A stretch of DNA of 64,000 bases from Mycolicibacterium frederiksbergense (lineage in GTDB: Bacteria; Actinomycetota; Actinomycetes; Mycobacteriales; Mycobacteriaceae). The notes under the pieces are model-generated. The model did not search any database. It had not been told where the DNA came from and worked only from the letters and a program-made list of their open reading frames with translations. The translations under genes and the position numbers were made by a program. The stretch covers positions 310,001 to 374,000 of the forward strand of contig NZ_JARXVE010000003.1 of NCBI RefSeq assembly GCF_029893345.1, given 5' to 3'. Of this stretch, positions 50,077 to 59,595 are shown in pieces; the stretch's first letter is position 1; every line of letters starts with the position of its first letter.

Positions 50077-50976
50077 ATGATCGAGATGGCCCGCCGGTGG
50101 CGGGTACTGGCAGCAGGGGCGGCCGTCGGCGTAGCCGGGGTGGTCGGCCTGGCCGGTCAGACCGCCTCCGCCCAACCCACTTCTCCGGTCCCCAGCGTCC
50201 CCGGCCCGGTGACCGTGACCCAGACCGGTGCTGTCGACCCGGCCGCAGCACCGGCCGCGGTCGCCGCCCCGACTGTTCCGGGCGCTGCGGGTGTCGCCGC
50301 CAACGCCGTGCCGGCCGTGCCGGCCGTCCCGGCACCGGTGGCGCAGACCATCACCCCGGCCACCACCGGCACCCTTGCCGAGTTCTTCACGAGCAAGGGC
50401 GTCAAGATGCAGCCGCAGGTCAGCCACGATTTCAACGCGCTGAGCGTCGTGCTGCCGTTGCCGTCGGGGTGGACCAAGGTGCCCGATCCCAACGTGCCCG
50501 ACGCCTTCGCAGTGATCGCCGACCGGTCCAGCACCGACCTCTACACCCCCAACGCCCAGGTGGTGGTCTACAAGCTGGTCGGCAATTTCGACCCGGCCGA
50601 GGCCATCAGCCACGGATTTGTCGACAGCCAGCAGCTGCAGAACTGGCGCAGCACCGACATGTCCATGGGCGATTTCAACGGTTTCCCGGCCGCCTTCATC
50701 GAAGGTAGCTATCAGGCCGGCAGCCAGATGCTCAACACCTCGCGCAGACACATCCTGGCCACCGTCGGACCCGACCATTACCTGGTGTCGCTGTCGGTTA
50801 ACTCCTCGGCCGCCAATCAGGGTGTTTCCGCGGCTGCCGACGCCGCCGACGCGATCGTGGCCGGGTTCAAGGTCAGCGCACCAGCCCCGGCCGCACCCCC
50901 GCCGCCAGCTACCCCGGCCGCGCCCGCACCCGCGCCGCAACCGGGTTTGCCGCAGCTCCTGGGCCTGCACGGCTGA
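50077..50976 (+). CDS. mtc28: Secreted proline-rich antigen, Mtc28-like (LpqN/LpqT family)
   Basis: A 299-residue protein from ATG 50077 with GGGAGGAA upstream. A signal peptide (about 1-32, GAAVGVAGVVGLAGQTASA) is followed by a Pro/Ala/Val-rich region (33-105), an LpqN-type globular domain (about 110-270: HDFNALSVVLPLPSGWTKVP, DMSMGDFNGFPAAFIEGSY) and a Pro-rich tail. No lipobox Cys is seen, so it is probably secreted or wall-associated rather than a lipoprotein. It is orthologous by position and sequence type to M. tuberculosis Rv0040c. Confidence 0.93.
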   Translation: MIEMARRWRVLAAGAAVGVAGVVGLAGQTASAQPTSPVPSVPGPVTVTQTGAVDPAAAPAAVAAPTVPGAAGVAANAVPAVPAVPAPVAQTITPATTGTLAEFFTSKGVKMQPQVSHDFNALSVVLPLPSGWTKVPDPNVPDAFAVIADRSSTDLYTPNAQVVVYKLVGNFDPAEAISHGFVDSQQLQNWRSTDMSMGDFNGFPAAFIEGSYQAGSQMLNTSRRHILATVGPDHYLVSLSVNSSAANQGVSAAADAADAIVAGFKVSAPAPAAPPPPATPAAPAPAPQPGLPQLLGLHG

Positions 50977-51021
50977 GCCACCAGGTTCCGGCCCGACCCC
51001 ACAAGATCGGCCGGCGCCTCG

Positions 51022-51027
51022 TATTGT
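51022..51027 (+). promoter_or_regulatory. Leaderless -10 element (TATTGT) for the Cys-tailed membrane protein
   Basis: TATTGT lies exactly 7 nt before the ATG at 51035. Confidence 0.6.
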
Positions 51028-51034
51028 GTGGCGC

Positions 51035-51385
51035 ATGCTCATCACCGCGCTGCTGTGTTTGAGCGCCGCCGTCGCCGTTGGCGTGCTCGGGTTGTGGATG
51101 TTGACCAGACCCCGCACCGGTGACCCCGTGCGCTCGGTGCTGAGGGCCGTGGCCCCGACCCAACTGGCCGCGGCGGTGATGCTGGCCGCCGGCGGTGCCG
51201 CCGCCCTGGCGGCCGCGCCCCAGACCGGCCTGATGGTCGTGGTGGTGTGCATCATCGGTGCGGTCGCCACGGTGGCCGCCGGATGTTGGCAGAGCGCCAA
51301 GGTCGTCGCGGCGGCGGAGGCCAACTCGGGTTCGGGAGCGGGCTGTGCCGGCTCGTGCGCCAGCTGCACGTTGTCTTGTAAGTGA
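51035..51385 (+). CDS. Small membrane protein with Cys-rich C-terminal tail (Rv0039c-like)
   Basis: A 116-residue protein with three hydrophobic segments (about 3-24, 42-62, 66-86). It ends in a Ser/Gly-rich tail containing GCAGSCASCTLSCK, that is CxxxCxxCxxxC. The position matches M. tuberculosis Rv0039c. The start is fixed by a -10 seven bases upstream; longer frames overlap the mtc28 gene. The four clustered Cys at the extreme C-terminus could bind a metal or form disulfides depending on topology. No function is known to me. Confidence 0.85.
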   Translation: MLITALLCLSAAVAVGVLGLWMLTRPRTGDPVRSVLRAVAPTQLAAAVMLAAGGAAALAAAPQTGLMVVVVCIIGAVATVAAGCWQSAKVVAAAEANSGSGAGCAGSCASCTLSCK

Positions 51386-51405
51386 CGGACTGCAAATAGC
51401 GCGGG

Positions 51406-52011
51406 CTAGTTGCGGCTGACGTCGATCGGGTGGGTCGCCAACAACGACATCGGCAACGGTTGGCGCCGCAGCACCCGGCCCCACAGATCGATGCGCGGTT
51501 CGATCAGCACATCTGAGGGCAGCGCCGAGAGCACGATCCAGTCGTCCCGCTCGATCTCACCGTCGAGTTGCCCGATGGTCCAGCCCGAGTATCCGGCGAA
51601 TATCCGCACGCCCTCGATGACCGGGGCCAGGTTGTCCGGGTCGGCGTCGAGGTCGACCATCACGATCCGGCCCTGCACGTGACGCAGCCCGGCAATGCCG
51701 TCGGCGTGCATGCCGACCCGAAGCGTCGCCAGGCACAGCGCCGAGTCCCGCTTGACCGGTCCGCCGATGAACATGGTCTTGGGTTTGGCGGTGAGCTTCG
51801 CCCACTGCGGCAGCACGTTGTAAACCGCTGTTTCGCTGGGCCGGTTCAGCACCACGCCGAGGGTTCCGCCGGCGTTGTGCTCCACGATGTAGATGACGCT
51901 GCGCCGGAATGTCGGCTCCAGCAGATCGGTATTGGCAAGCAGCAGCGTGCCAGGCCGTACCCGGTGCGCCGCAGGCGCGATGAAATCCTCCGGATCCTCT
52001 GACTGCGCCAC
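51406..52011 (-). CDS. AlgH/YqgE (UPF0301) family protein
   Basis: From the GTG at 52011 the protein has 201 residues, as in M. tuberculosis Rv0038; a 7-residue longer ATG start also exists. Family hallmarks are [50 protein letters not shown] and a late [16 protein letters not shown]. The biochemical role of this widely conserved family is unsettled. It is divergent from the MFS gene and converges with the Cys-tailed membrane protein gene. Confidence 0.93.
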   Translation of the reverse strand: MAQSEDPEDFIAPAAHRVRPGTLLLANTDLLEPTFRRSVIYIVEHNAGGTLGVVLNRPSETAVYNVLPQWAKLTAKPKTMFIGGPVKRDSALCLATLRVGMHADGIAGLRHVQGRIVMVDLDADPDNLAPVIEGVRIFAGYSGWTIGQLDGEIERDDWIVLSALPSDVLIEPRIDLWGRVLRRQPLPMSLLATHPIDVSRN

Positions 52012-52086
52012 GTGTACATCATGGCACCGCAATCGCCGTGACGTGGAGAACAGATCCGGGCGCGGTCGGATGTCGACAGAGCTTTG

Positions 52087-52092
52087 TACTGT
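52087..52092 (+). promoter_or_regulatory. Leaderless -10 element (TACTGT) for the MFS gene
   Basis: TACTGT lies exactly 7 nt before the GTG at 52100. This argues against the ATG at 52070, which is upstream of the element. Confidence 0.5.
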
Positions 52093-52099
52093 GGATCGG

Positions 52100-53383
52100 G
52101 TGGTTCATGCGCGCGCGCTTCGTGCCCTCTGGCACTCGTTGCGGGACTTGACCGAGTTCCGCCGACTGCTGGAGTTGCGCGCTGTCAGTCAATTCGGCGA
52201 CGGGTTGTTCCAGGCCGGGCTGGCCGGGGCGATCCTGTTCAATCCGGACCGCGCCGCCGAACCCTGGCAGATTGCCGCGGCATTCGCCGTGCTGTTCCTG
52301 CCCTACTCGGTGCTGGGCCCGTTCGCCGGGGCGCTGCTGGACCGGTGGGACCGGCGCCTGGTGATGATCGGGGCCAACCTGGGCCGGCTGCTGCTGGTGC
52401 TGCTGGTGGGTGTGCTGCTGGCCGCCGGCGTCGGCGATGTGCCCATTCTGTTAGGCGCGCTGATCGTCAACGGGTTCACCCGGTTCGTCTCGTCGGGCTT
52501 GTCGGCGGCGCTGCCCGACGTGGTGCCGCGCGACCAGGTGGTCACGATGAATTCGGTGGCCACCGCGGTCGGCGCGCTGGCGGCTTTTCTGGGAGCCGAC
52601 TTCATGCTGCTGCCGCGGTTGGTGTTCGGTGCCGATGACGCCGCCGCCGCCGTGATCATCTTCATCGCCGCGCTCCCCGTCGGCCTGGCGTTGTGGTTGT
52701 CGGTGCGCTTCGGTCCGCATGTGCTGGGTCCGCACGAGAGCAGACGCGCCATCCACGGCTCGGTGGCCTATGCGGTGTCCACCGGTTGGGCACACGGTGC
52801 CCGCACGGTGCTGGCCGTGCCTCCGGTCGCGGGCACCCTGGCCGGGCTGGCCGCCCACCGGATGGCGTTCGGGATCAACACCCTGCTGGTGTTGGTGATC
52901 GTCCGGCACTCCGACAATCCCGACGTCACCGGGCTGGGCCTGGGTCCCACGGTGCTGTTCGTGGCGGCCACCGGTACCGGGTCGTTTCTGGCGACGCTGG
53001 CCGCCCCGGCGGTGATCGGCCGGTTCGGGCGCTACGCGACCGCCAATGGCGCACTCGGTTTCGCCGCGGCGGTTCAGCTGGTGGCCATCGGTTTGCACCT
53101 GCCGGTGATGATGAGCTGCGGCCTGCTGCTCGGTGCGGCCGGGCAGCTGGTGAAGCTGTGTGCGGATTCGGCGATGCAGATCGATGTCGACGACGCCCTG
53201 CGCGGCCATGTGTTCACCGTGCAGGACGCCCTGTTCTGGATGTCGTTCGTGGCGGCGATCACGGCGGCGGCCGCCGTCATACCCGACGACGGGCACGCAC
53301 CGGGACTGGTGGCCGCCGGCGCCGTGGCCTACCTCGTCGGACTCGGCCTGCACGCCACGGTCGCATCCCGGCAGCGAGTCTGA
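52100..53383 (+). CDS. MFS transporter (Rv0037c-like)
   Basis: From GTG 52100 the protein has 427 residues; an in-frame ATG at 52070 would add ten. It has 12 TM segments. [16 protein letters not shown] in TM1 and [19 protein letters not shown] in the first loop place it with the drug/efflux-type MFS3-like group common in actinobacteria. No substrate-defining residues are recognised. It is divergent from algH and lies 23 bp before the next gene, which has its own promoter. Confidence 0.88.
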   Translation: MVHARALRALWHSLRDLTEFRRLLELRAVSQFGDGLFQAGLAGAILFNPDRAAEPWQIAAAFAVLFLPYSVLGPFAGALLDRWDRRLVMIGANLGRLLLVLLVGVLLAAGVGDVPILLGALIVNGFTRFVSSGLSAALPDVVPRDQVVTMNSVATAVGALAAFLGADFMLLPRLVFGADDAAAAVIIFIAALPVGLALWLSVRFGPHVLGPHESRRAIHGSVAYAVSTGWAHGARTVLAVPPVAGTLAGLAAHRMAFGINTLLVLVIVRHSDNPDVTGLGLGPTVLFVAATGTGSFLATLAAPAVIGRFGRYATANGALGFAAAVQLVAIGLHLPVMMSCGLLLGAAGQLVKLCADSAMQIDVDDALRGHVFTVQDALFWMSFVAAITAAAAVIPDDGHAPGLVAAGAVAYLVGLGLHATVASRQRV

Positions 53384-53393
53384 CTGCCGGGTC

Positions 53394-53399
53394 TACGCT
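53394..53399 (+). promoter_or_regulatory. Leaderless -10 element (TACGCT)
   Basis: TACGCT lies exactly 7 nt before the ATG at 53407. Confidence 0.6.
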
Positions 53400-53406
53400 G
53401 ACCGCC

Positions 53407-54183
53407 ATGGCCAGCGCCGATGCGATCGTGACCGACCTGTCCGCTGAGAGCGACGCACTTGATGCGCTGGTTGCCGTCCTGGAGCCCGAACGCTGGGCCA
53501 CCCCCACTCCCGCCGTTGGCTGGACCATCGCGCATCAGATCGCCCATCTGCTGTGGACCGACCGGGTATCGCTGCTCGCCATCACCGACGAGCCGGCATT
53601 CAATGAGGTGCTGACCGCAGCGGCGGCCAACCCGGCCGGATTCGTCGACGTTGCGGCCGAGGACCTGGCCGGCACCGCACCCGCCGCCCTGCTGGCCGAA
53701 TGGCGCGAGACCCGGGCCCGATTGCACACCGAACTGCTCGCGGTCGCCGAGGGACGCAAACTGCCCTGGTTCGGCCCGCCGATGAGCGCGGCGTCGATGG
53801 CCACCGCCCGGCTGATGGAGACCTGGGCACACGGCCTCGACGTGGCCGATGCGCTCGAGGTACACCGGCCGGCCACCGCGCGGCTGCGATCGATCGCCCA
53901 CATCGGGGTCAGGACAAGGGATTTCGCGTTCGTCGTGAACGGACTGCCGGTGCCCGCCGAGCCGTTTCGGGTCGAGTTGGCCGCCCCTGACGGTTCGGTG
54001 TGGGAGTGGGGCCCGCCGGATGCTGCCCAGCGCGTGACGGGTTCGGCCGAAGACTTCTGCATGCTGGTGACCCAGCGGCGGGCACCGGCACAGCTGGACG
54101 TGACCGCCGTCGGTGCCGACGCCCAGAAATGGCTGACGATCGCCCAAGCCTTCGCCGGGCCGCCGGGGGCCGGACGGGGCTGA
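53407..54183 (+). CDS. TIGR03084-type, mycothiol-dependent isomerase-like (DinB fold) protein (Rv0036c-like)
   Basis: A 258-residue protein. The N-terminal DinB/MDMPI four-helix bundle contains [20 protein letters not shown] and [14 protein letters not shown], whose His residues form the expected divalent-metal site. The C-terminal half holds the wing domain seen in maleylpyruvate-isomerase relatives ([19 protein letters not shown]). Family members use mycothiol or bacillithiol chemistry or simply bind metal; the substrate here is unknown. The start is fixed by the -10 at 53394. Confidence 0.88.
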   Translation: MASADAIVTDLSAESDALDALVAVLEPERWATPTPAVGWTIAHQIAHLLWTDRVSLLAITDEPAFNEVLTAAAANPAGFVDVAAEDLAGTAPAALLAEWRETRARLHTELLAVAEGRKLPWFGPPMSAASMATARLMETWAHGLDVADALEVHRPATARLRSIAHIGVRTRDFAFVVNGLPVPAEPFRVELAAPDGSVWEWGPPDAAQRVTGSAEDFCMLVTQRRAPAQLDVTAVGADAQKWLTIAQAFAGPPGAGRG

Positions 54184-54205
54184 CCGGCCTGCAGCGGTTG
54201 TCCGG

Positions 54206-54739
54206 CTAGGACACCGAGTCGGCGCGGCCGTCCCCATCGGTGTCGGCCAGTTTCAGGTCCCAGCGGCCATCGCCATCGGTGTCGACATAGGCCAGCTCCC
54301 CGGCCAGCACCCGGTCGGCCAGGCCGTCCCCGTCGACATCGAGCAACCGGTCGTCGACAGCGCCGTCGCCGTCGAAATCGACCAGCTCCTGCCCGCCATC
54401 GATTCCCGGGTCGCTGCGCTCCTGCCCGCCGCCGATGAAGTGTTCCGCCCCGTCCAGACCGAACCAGCGCACCTGCCCGGACCGGTCCACTCGCACCGCC
54501 CAGGTGCCCGAACCGTCGTCAGTGAAGTAGCTCTCGGCGTGGCCGTCGTCATCAGCATCGAGGACCGCGTGCTCGGCTATGCCGTCGCCGTCAAGATCGG
54601 CCATCACATCGTCGATCCGGCCGTCTCCGTCCAAATCCAGTCCGATGCCGTCGGGGCTGCCGTCGCCGTCGACATCCACATCGGGCACCCCGCTGAAGAT
54701 GGTCGCCGACCCGTCGGGTTCACCCAGGCAGTAGTCCAT
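54206..54739 (-). CDS. Acidic DxDGDG-repeat (calcium-binding type) protein
   Basis: A 177-residue, strongly acidic protein with about eight DxDGDGxxD-type repeats (DVDVDGDGSPDG, LDLDGDGRIDD, DFDGDGAVDD, DVDGDGLADR, DTDGDGRWD, DTDGDGRAD). These resemble EF-hand-like or thrombospondin type-3 calcium loops. There is no signal peptide or TM segment, so it would be cytoplasmic unless exported by another route. It begins 18 bp after the pcnA stop and reads with it, so it may be cotranscribed. The strong strand asymmetry of its GAC/GGC codons is coding-like. Function unknown. Confidence 0.78.
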   Translation of the reverse strand: MDYCLGEPDGSATIFSGVPDVDVDGDGSPDGIGLDLDGDGRIDDVMADLDGDGIAEHAVLDADDDGHAESYFTDDGSGTWAVRVDRSGQVRWFGLDGAEHFIGGGQERSDPGIDGGQELVDFDGDGAVDDRLLDVDGDGLADRVLAGELAYVDTDGDGRWDLKLADTDGDGRADSVS

Positions 54740-54757
54740 GACTGTTCAGACGCACGG

Positions 54758-56230
54758 TCAGCTCCTGGCGTTCCACCATTTCAGCAATTCGTCGACGGCC
54801 TGCTCACGCGACAACGGCCCATGCTCGAGCCGCAGCTCCTTGAGATAACGCCAGGCCTCGCCGATCTGCGGGCCCGCCGGGATGCCGAGCAGCTCCATGA
54901 TCTCGTTGCCGTCCAGATCGGGCCGGACCCGCTGCAGATCCTCCTTGGCCGCCAATTCGGTGATCCGGTTCTCCAGATCGTCGTAATTGGCCTGCAGCCG
55001 CGCGGCCCGGCGCTTATTGCGAGTGGTGCAGTCGGCGCGCACCAACTTGTGCAGCCGGCCCAGCAGCGGCCCGGCGTCGGTGACATAGCGGCGCACCGCC
55101 GAATCCGTCCACTTGCCGGTGCCCTTGCCGTCGGCGTAGCCGTGAAACCGCAGATGCAGGTAAACCAGCTGCGACACGTCATCGACCATCTGCTTGGAGT
55201 ACTTGAGCGCGCGCATCCGCTTGCGGACCATCTTCGCGCCGACCACCTCGTGGTGGTGAAAGCTCACCCCGCCGTCGAGCTCGTGCTTACGCGTCGCCGG
55301 CTTGCCGATGTCGTGCAGCAGCGCAGCCCAGCGCAACACGAGGTCAGGACCGATGTCTGAGCCTCCAGTGCCCTCCAACTCGATGGCCTGGCGCAGCACC
55401 GTCAGCGAATGCCAGTACACGTCCTTGTGTTGGTGGTGTTCGTCGATGGCCATCCGCATCTCGCCGACCTCCGGCAGCACCACCGCACCCAGGCCGGTCT
55501 GCACCATCAGGTCCACACCCGCGACGGGGTCCTTGCCCAGCAGCAGCTTGTCCAGTTCGGCGGCCACCCGTTCGGCGGTGATCCGGGCCAGCTGCGGGGC
55601 CATCTCCAGCAGCGCCTCCAGCACCCGCGGCGCCACGCCGAAACCCAGCTGCGACACGAACCGCGCCGCCCGCAACATCCGCAGCGGATCGTCGCCGAAC
55701 GACACCTCCGGCGCCGACGGTGTGTCGAGCACCTTCTCCCGCACGGCCGCCAATCCGCCCAGGGGATCGTGGAACTCCGCCGGACCGTCTGCCGTGACGC
55801 GCACCGCCATCGCGTTGACGGTGAAGTCGCGACGCCGCAGGTCGTCGTCGAGATTGTCGCCGAACTCCACCGTCGGGTTCCGCGACACCTGGTCATAGCT
55901 GTCGGCGCGGAACGTGGTGATCTCCAGCCGGTCCGCGCCCTTGCCGATTCCGATGGTGCCGAAGTCGATCCCGGTCTCCCACAGCGCGTCGGCCCAAGGC
56001 CGCAGGATCCGTTGCATCTGCTCGGGCCGGGCATCGGTGGTGAAGTCCAGATCACTGTGCTCGGTCAGCCGGCCCAGCAGCGCGTCGCGCACACTGCCGC
56101 CCACCAGATAGAGCTCGTGACCCGCGGCGGCGAACACCGCGCCGAGTCCACGCAGCACCTCGGCGCGGAGGTTCAACGCGACCAGCGCGCCGGCCAGCAA
56201 TTCGGCATCAGTAGCAGCAGCTTCGGGCAC
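54758..56230 (-). CDS. pcnA: tRNA nucleotidyltransferase / poly(A) polymerase family (PcnA, HD domain)
   Basis: A 490-residue class II nucleotidyltransferase from GTG 56230. ELYLVGGSVRDALLGR and SDLDFTTDARPEQ give the catalytic Asp pair. RRDFTVNAMAVRV and GDDPLRMLRAARFVSQLGF are the base-recognition and neck motifs. A C-terminal HD domain (WAALLHDIGKPATR) is present, as in CCA-adding enzymes. It most likely adds or repairs tRNA CCA ends. TAGGCT lies 8 nt before the start. It is divergent from mutT4, as in M. tuberculosis Rv3907c/Rv3908. Confidence 0.95.
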   Translation of the reverse strand: MPEAAATDAELLAGALVALNLRAEVLRGLGAVFAAAGHELYLVGGSVRDALLGRLTEHSDLDFTTDARPEQMQRILRPWADALWETGIDFGTIGIGKGADRLEITTFRADSYDQVSRNPTVEFGDNLDDDLRRRDFTVNAMAVRVTADGPAEFHDPLGGLAAVREKVLDTPSAPEVSFGDDPLRMLRAARFVSQLGFGVAPRVLEALLEMAPQLARITAERVAAELDKLLLGKDPVAGVDLMVQTGLGAVVLPEVGEMRMAIDEHHQHKDVYWHSLTVLRQAIELEGTGGSDIGPDLVLRWAALLHDIGKPATRKHELDGGVSFHHHEVVGAKMVRKRMRALKYSKQMVDDVSQLVYLHLRFHGYADGKGTGKWTDSAVRRYVTDAGPLLGRLHKLVRADCTTRNKRRAARLQANYDDLENRITELAAKEDLQRVRPDLDGNEIMELLGIPAGPQIGEAWRYLKELRLEHGPLSREQAVDELLKWWNARS

Positions 56231-56301
56231 GTTCGATGAGCCTAATGCTCGCGGTCCGGTCACAACCGGCGAGTGTGGCAGGAGGCCAACCCTATGGCAG
56301 C

Positions 56302-56307
56302 TACTAT
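56302..56307 (+). promoter_or_regulatory. Leaderless -10 element (TACTAT) for mutT4
   Basis: TACTAT lies exactly 7 nt before the GTG at 56315, matching the known MSDGEQ-type protein start. Confidence 0.7.
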
Positions 56308-56314
56308 CGCTTGG

Positions 56315-57136
56315 GTGTCCGACGGCGAACAGGCCAAACCACGACGGCGCCGTAGTCGGCGTCGCGGTCGCCGCCGTGCACAAAGGCCTGCCGGTCCACC
56401 GGCCGGCGATCAGGTCAATGGCACCGAGCCGCACACCGACAGTCCCAGCCAGGCGCCCGCCGCGGTCGGCGCCCAGAGTCCCGCGCCCAAGCCGCGCGAC
56501 CAGTCCAAGCCGCACAAGTCACGGTCGCGGCGGCCGAACGAGCGGCTGCGTACCGTGCACGAGACCTCGGCCGGCGGTCTGGTCATCGACGGGATCGACG
56601 GTCCCAAGGACACCCAGGTGGCCGCGTTGATCGGACGTGTCGACCGGCGCGGACGCATGCTGTGGTCGCTGCCCAAGGGACACATCGAACTCGGCGAGAC
56701 CGCCGAACAGACGGCGATCCGTGAGGTCGCCGAGGAAACCGGCATCCGCGGTGACGTGCTGGCCGCACTGGGCAGCATCGACTACTGGTTCGTCACCGAG
56801 GGCCGCCGGGTGCACAAGACGGTGCACCACTACCTACTGCGTTTTCTCGGCGGTGAACTCTCCGACGATGACATCGAGGTGACCGAGGTGGCCTGGGTGC
56901 CGTTGCGGGAGCTGCCGTCCCGGCTGGCCTACGCCGACGAACGCAAGCTGGCCGAGGTGGCCGGGGAACTGATCGACAAGCTGCACACCGACGGACCAGA
57001 TTCATTGCCACCGTTGCCCCGCAGCGCACCGCGACGCCGGCCCCAGACGCATTCACACGCCCGCAATCACCGCCGCGACGACTCTGCGCAACCCCAGCCC
57101 CGCCGGCGCACGAACGGATGCGGACAGGGACCGTGA
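56315..57136 (+). CDS. mutT4: NUDIX hydrolase MutT4
   Basis: A 273-residue protein beginning with Ser-Asp-Gly-Glu-Gln-Ala after the initiator, as in mycobacterial MutT4. A very basic N-terminus ([15 protein letters not shown]) and Pro-rich linker reach residue 75. The NUDIX fold follows with the box [20 protein letters not shown] (about residues 122-141, ending TG). Substrate-side motifs include WSLPK and [19 protein letters not shown] basic, low-complexity tail ends the protein. It presumably hydrolyses a modified or signalling nucleotide; the in vivo substrate is unsettled. Its 3' end overlaps the next gene by 19 bp. Confidence 0.94.
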   Translation: MSDGEQAKPRRRRSRRRGRRRAQRPAGPPAGDQVNGTEPHTDSPSQAPAAVGAQSPAPKPRDQSKPHKSRSRRPNERLRTVHETSAGGLVIDGIDGPKDTQVAALIGRVDRRGRMLWSLPKGHIELGETAEQTAIREVAEETGIRGDVLAALGSIDYWFVTEGRRVHKTVHHYLLRFLGGELSDDDIEVTEVAWVPLRELPSRLAYADERKLAEVAGELIDKLHTDGPDSLPPLPRSAPRRRPQTHSHARNHRRDDSAQPQPRRRTNGCGQGP

Positions 57137-59595
57137 CCGCCGCACCTGAGGTGCGCCGAGGATTTTCCATCCTGGCGCGCACGGTGATGCTCGCAGCGGT
57201 AGTGCTGCTGTTCTCGGTGTGGAGCATCGCTGCGCTACCCAGCCTGCTGCCCCGCGCCGGCGCGGGAGAACCGGGCACACTGCCGTTTCTGCAGATTCAC
57301 ATCGACCGGGTCTCCCCCGATGTCGTCACCACCACCAGTGATTCGACCCTGACCGTCGCTGGAACCGTGCTCAACGTGGGCGATCGGCCGGTGCGAGACG
57401 TGGTGATCCGGATGGAGCACGCGCGGGAGGTGACCTCATCTACTCAGCTGCGCACCGATCTCACCGGCGATCTCAACCAGTTCGAGCCGGTCGCCGACTT
57501 CGTCCCGGTGGCAGCCGAGATGCAACGCGGCGAGTCGGCGCGGTTCACGCTGTCCTATCCGCTGCGCTCGGAAAAAGCTCCGTCCCTGGGAATCCACCAG
57601 CCCGGCGTGTACCCGGTGCTGCTCAACGTCAACGGCACCCCGGACTACGGCTCACCAGCCCGCCTCGACGACGCCCGCTTCCTGTTGCCGGTGCTCGGGG
57701 TGCCCCCGGCCGACACCACCCCCGGCTCGGTCTCGAGCGCCGACACCCTCGGTTCGGTGGTGCCTCCGGACACCTCCGACCCGGTCCAGATGACCCTGCT
57801 GTGGCCGCTGGCCGACCGGCCCCGATTGGCCCCGGGTGCCCCCGGCGGCACCACGCCGGTGCGATTGCTCGATGACAGCCTGGCCGTCTCGCTGGTCCCC
57901 GGCGGGCGGCTGGACACGCTGCTGTCAGCGGCCGACTTCGCCACCGGGCCGACGGTGGACCCCGGCGGTCGATTGCGGGCGGCGATGTGCCTGGCGGTGG
58001 ACCCGGATCTACTGGTCACCGTCAACGCGATGATCGGCGGCTACGTCGTCAACGACGGCCCCGACGCCGGCCCGACCACACCGACGCGTCCCGGGGTCGG
58101 GCAGGAGGCCGCCCTGACCTGGCTGAACCGGCTGCGCGCACTGGCCGGACGGATGTGTGTCACGCCGACCATCTATGCCCAGGCCAATCTGACCGCACTG
58201 CACGCGGTCGGCGATCCGGGGTTGAGCGCGATCGCCACCAACGGCGCCGGTGACGTGGTCGACCAGATCCTGGGCGTCGCCTCGACCCGGGGCGCCAGCA
58301 TCCTCGGCGATGGCCCACTCACCCGTCCGGCCCTGGACCTGCTGGCCGCCCAAGGCCAGACCGTCGCCATCGCGGCCGCCCCCGGCACCGCACAGGATTC
58401 GGCGACGGGCACGACCGAGGCCGCCGGGCTGGCGCCGGTGCGGTACCGCCCGGAGGTGGTGGCGGCCGGGTTCGATCCGGCGGTCGGGGCCGCACTGGCC
58501 GGCGCGGGCACCGATCCGGTGGCGCCGTCATACCTGGACCCGGACCTGGCGATCCCAGTGCGCCACGACTCGCAAACCGCGCGGCGCCAGGATGCGCTCG
58601 GGGCGCTGCTGTGGCGCGGCCTGACGCCGACCACGCAGCCCCGGACTCAGATCCTGATGCCGCCGCTGGTCTGGAGCCTCAACGCCGACGACGCGCAAGC
58701 CATCCTCACCGCGGTGACCACCACGATCCACGCCGGACTGGCCGCGCCCCGCCCGCTGACCGCGGTGATCGCCGAAAGCGATGCGGTACCGCCCGCGCCG
58801 CTGTACACCCTGTCCTCCGATTCCCCGAGCAACCCCCGCACCGGCGTCGACGAGAACATCACCGGCGGCATCTCCGCGGTGATGAGTCGGTTGTGGGGTT
58901 TGACCGCGGCGCTGACCACCGATGAGCGCACCGGCCTGACCGGCATGCAGTACACCGCCCCGCTGCGCGAGGACATGCTGCGGGCGCTGAGCCAGTCCGT
59001 GCCCCCGGAGACCCGCGAGGGGCTGGCCGTGCAGCGACTGCAAACGGTCGGCCGCAGTGTCGATGACATGTTCGGCGCGGTGACCATCGTCAACCCGGGC
59101 GGGGCCTACACGCTGGCCACCGAGCGCAGCCCGCTGCCGCTGGCATTGCGCAACGACCTGCCGGTGCCGGTGCGGGTACGGCTGCAGGTCGACGCGCCGC
59201 CCGGGATGACGGTCACCGATATGGGCGAGATCGAGCTGCCGCCGGGCTACCTGCCGTTGCGGGTACCGATCGAGGTGCACTTCACCCAACGGGTGGCCGT
59301 CGACGTGACCCTGCTCACCGCCGACGGCCTGACACTGGGTGAGCCGGTGCGGTTGTCGGTGCACTCGAACGCCTACGGCAAGGTGCTGTTCTTCATCACG
59401 TTGTCGGCCGGGGCGGTGCTGGTGGCGCTGGCCGGCCGCCGGCTGTGGCACCGCTTCCGGGGTCAGCCCGACCCCGCCGACCTCACCCCACCGGGGGAAC
59501 ACCCCGACCCGCTCGAGGTGGCCATGGCATTCAGCCGTGACGACACACCGACCTCGTCTCCTTCACCCTCATCGCCTTCGGACGGCCCCCGATGA
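57118..59595 (+). CDS. DUF6049 family large membrane-anchored protein (Rv3909-like)
   Basis: An 825-residue protein. An N-terminal hydrophobic segment (about 18-42, [20 protein letters not shown]) acts as signal or anchor. A large extracytoplasmic region with Ig-like and TIM-barrel-like character follows. A C-terminal TM segment (about 757-778, [20 protein letters not shown]) precedes a short basic/Pro-rich cytoplasmic tail. It is always found between mutT4 and murJ in mycobacteria, and its stop overlaps the murJ ATG (ATGA), so a function with MurJ in lipid II export or envelope assembly is plausible. The role is unproven. Confidence 0.9.
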   Translation: MRTGTVTAAPEVRRGFSILARTVMLAAVVLLFSVWSIAALPSLLPRAGAGEPGTLPFLQIHIDRVSPDVVTTTSDSTLTVAGTVLNVGDRPVRDVVIRMEHAREVTSSTQLRTDLTGDLNQFEPVADFVPVAAEMQRGESARFTLSYPLRSEKAPSLGIHQPGVYPVLLNVNGTPDYGSPARLDDARFLLPVLGVPPADTTPGSVSSADTLGSVVPPDTSDPVQMTLLWPLADRPRLAPGAPGGTTPVRLLDDSLAVSLVPGGRLDTLLSAADFATGPTVDPGGRLRAAMCLAVDPDLLVTVNAMIGGYVVNDGPDAGPTTPTRPGVGQEAALTWLNRLRALAGRMCVTPTIYAQANLTALHAVGDPGLSAIATNGAGDVVDQILGVASTRGASILGDGPLTRPALDLLAAQGQTVAIAAAPGTAQDSATGTTEAAGLAPVRYRPEVVAAGFDPAVGAALAGAGTDPVAPSYLDPDLAIPVRHDSQTARRQDALGALLWRGLTPTTQPRTQILMPPLVWSLNADDAQAILTAVTTTIHAGLAAPRPLTAVIAESDAVPPAPLYTLSSDSPSNPRTGVDENITGGISAVMSRLWGLTAALTTDERTGLTGMQYTAPLREDMLRALSQSVPPETREGLAVQRLQTVGRSVDDMFGAVTIVNPGGAYTLATERSPLPLALRNDLPVPVRVRLQVDAPPGMTVTDMGEIELPPGYLPLRVPIEVHFTQRVAVDVTLLTADGLTLGEPVRLSVHSNAYGKVLFFITLSAGAVLVALAGRRLWHRFRGQPDPADLTPPGEHPDPLEVAMAFSRDDTPTSSPSPSSPSDGPR

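Noticed and set aside
54230..54740. Repeated GACGGCGAC-like units as a CRISPR or minisatellite
   Set aside because: Units vary in length and spacing and translate to DxDGDG motifs; no conserved repeat with unique spacers.
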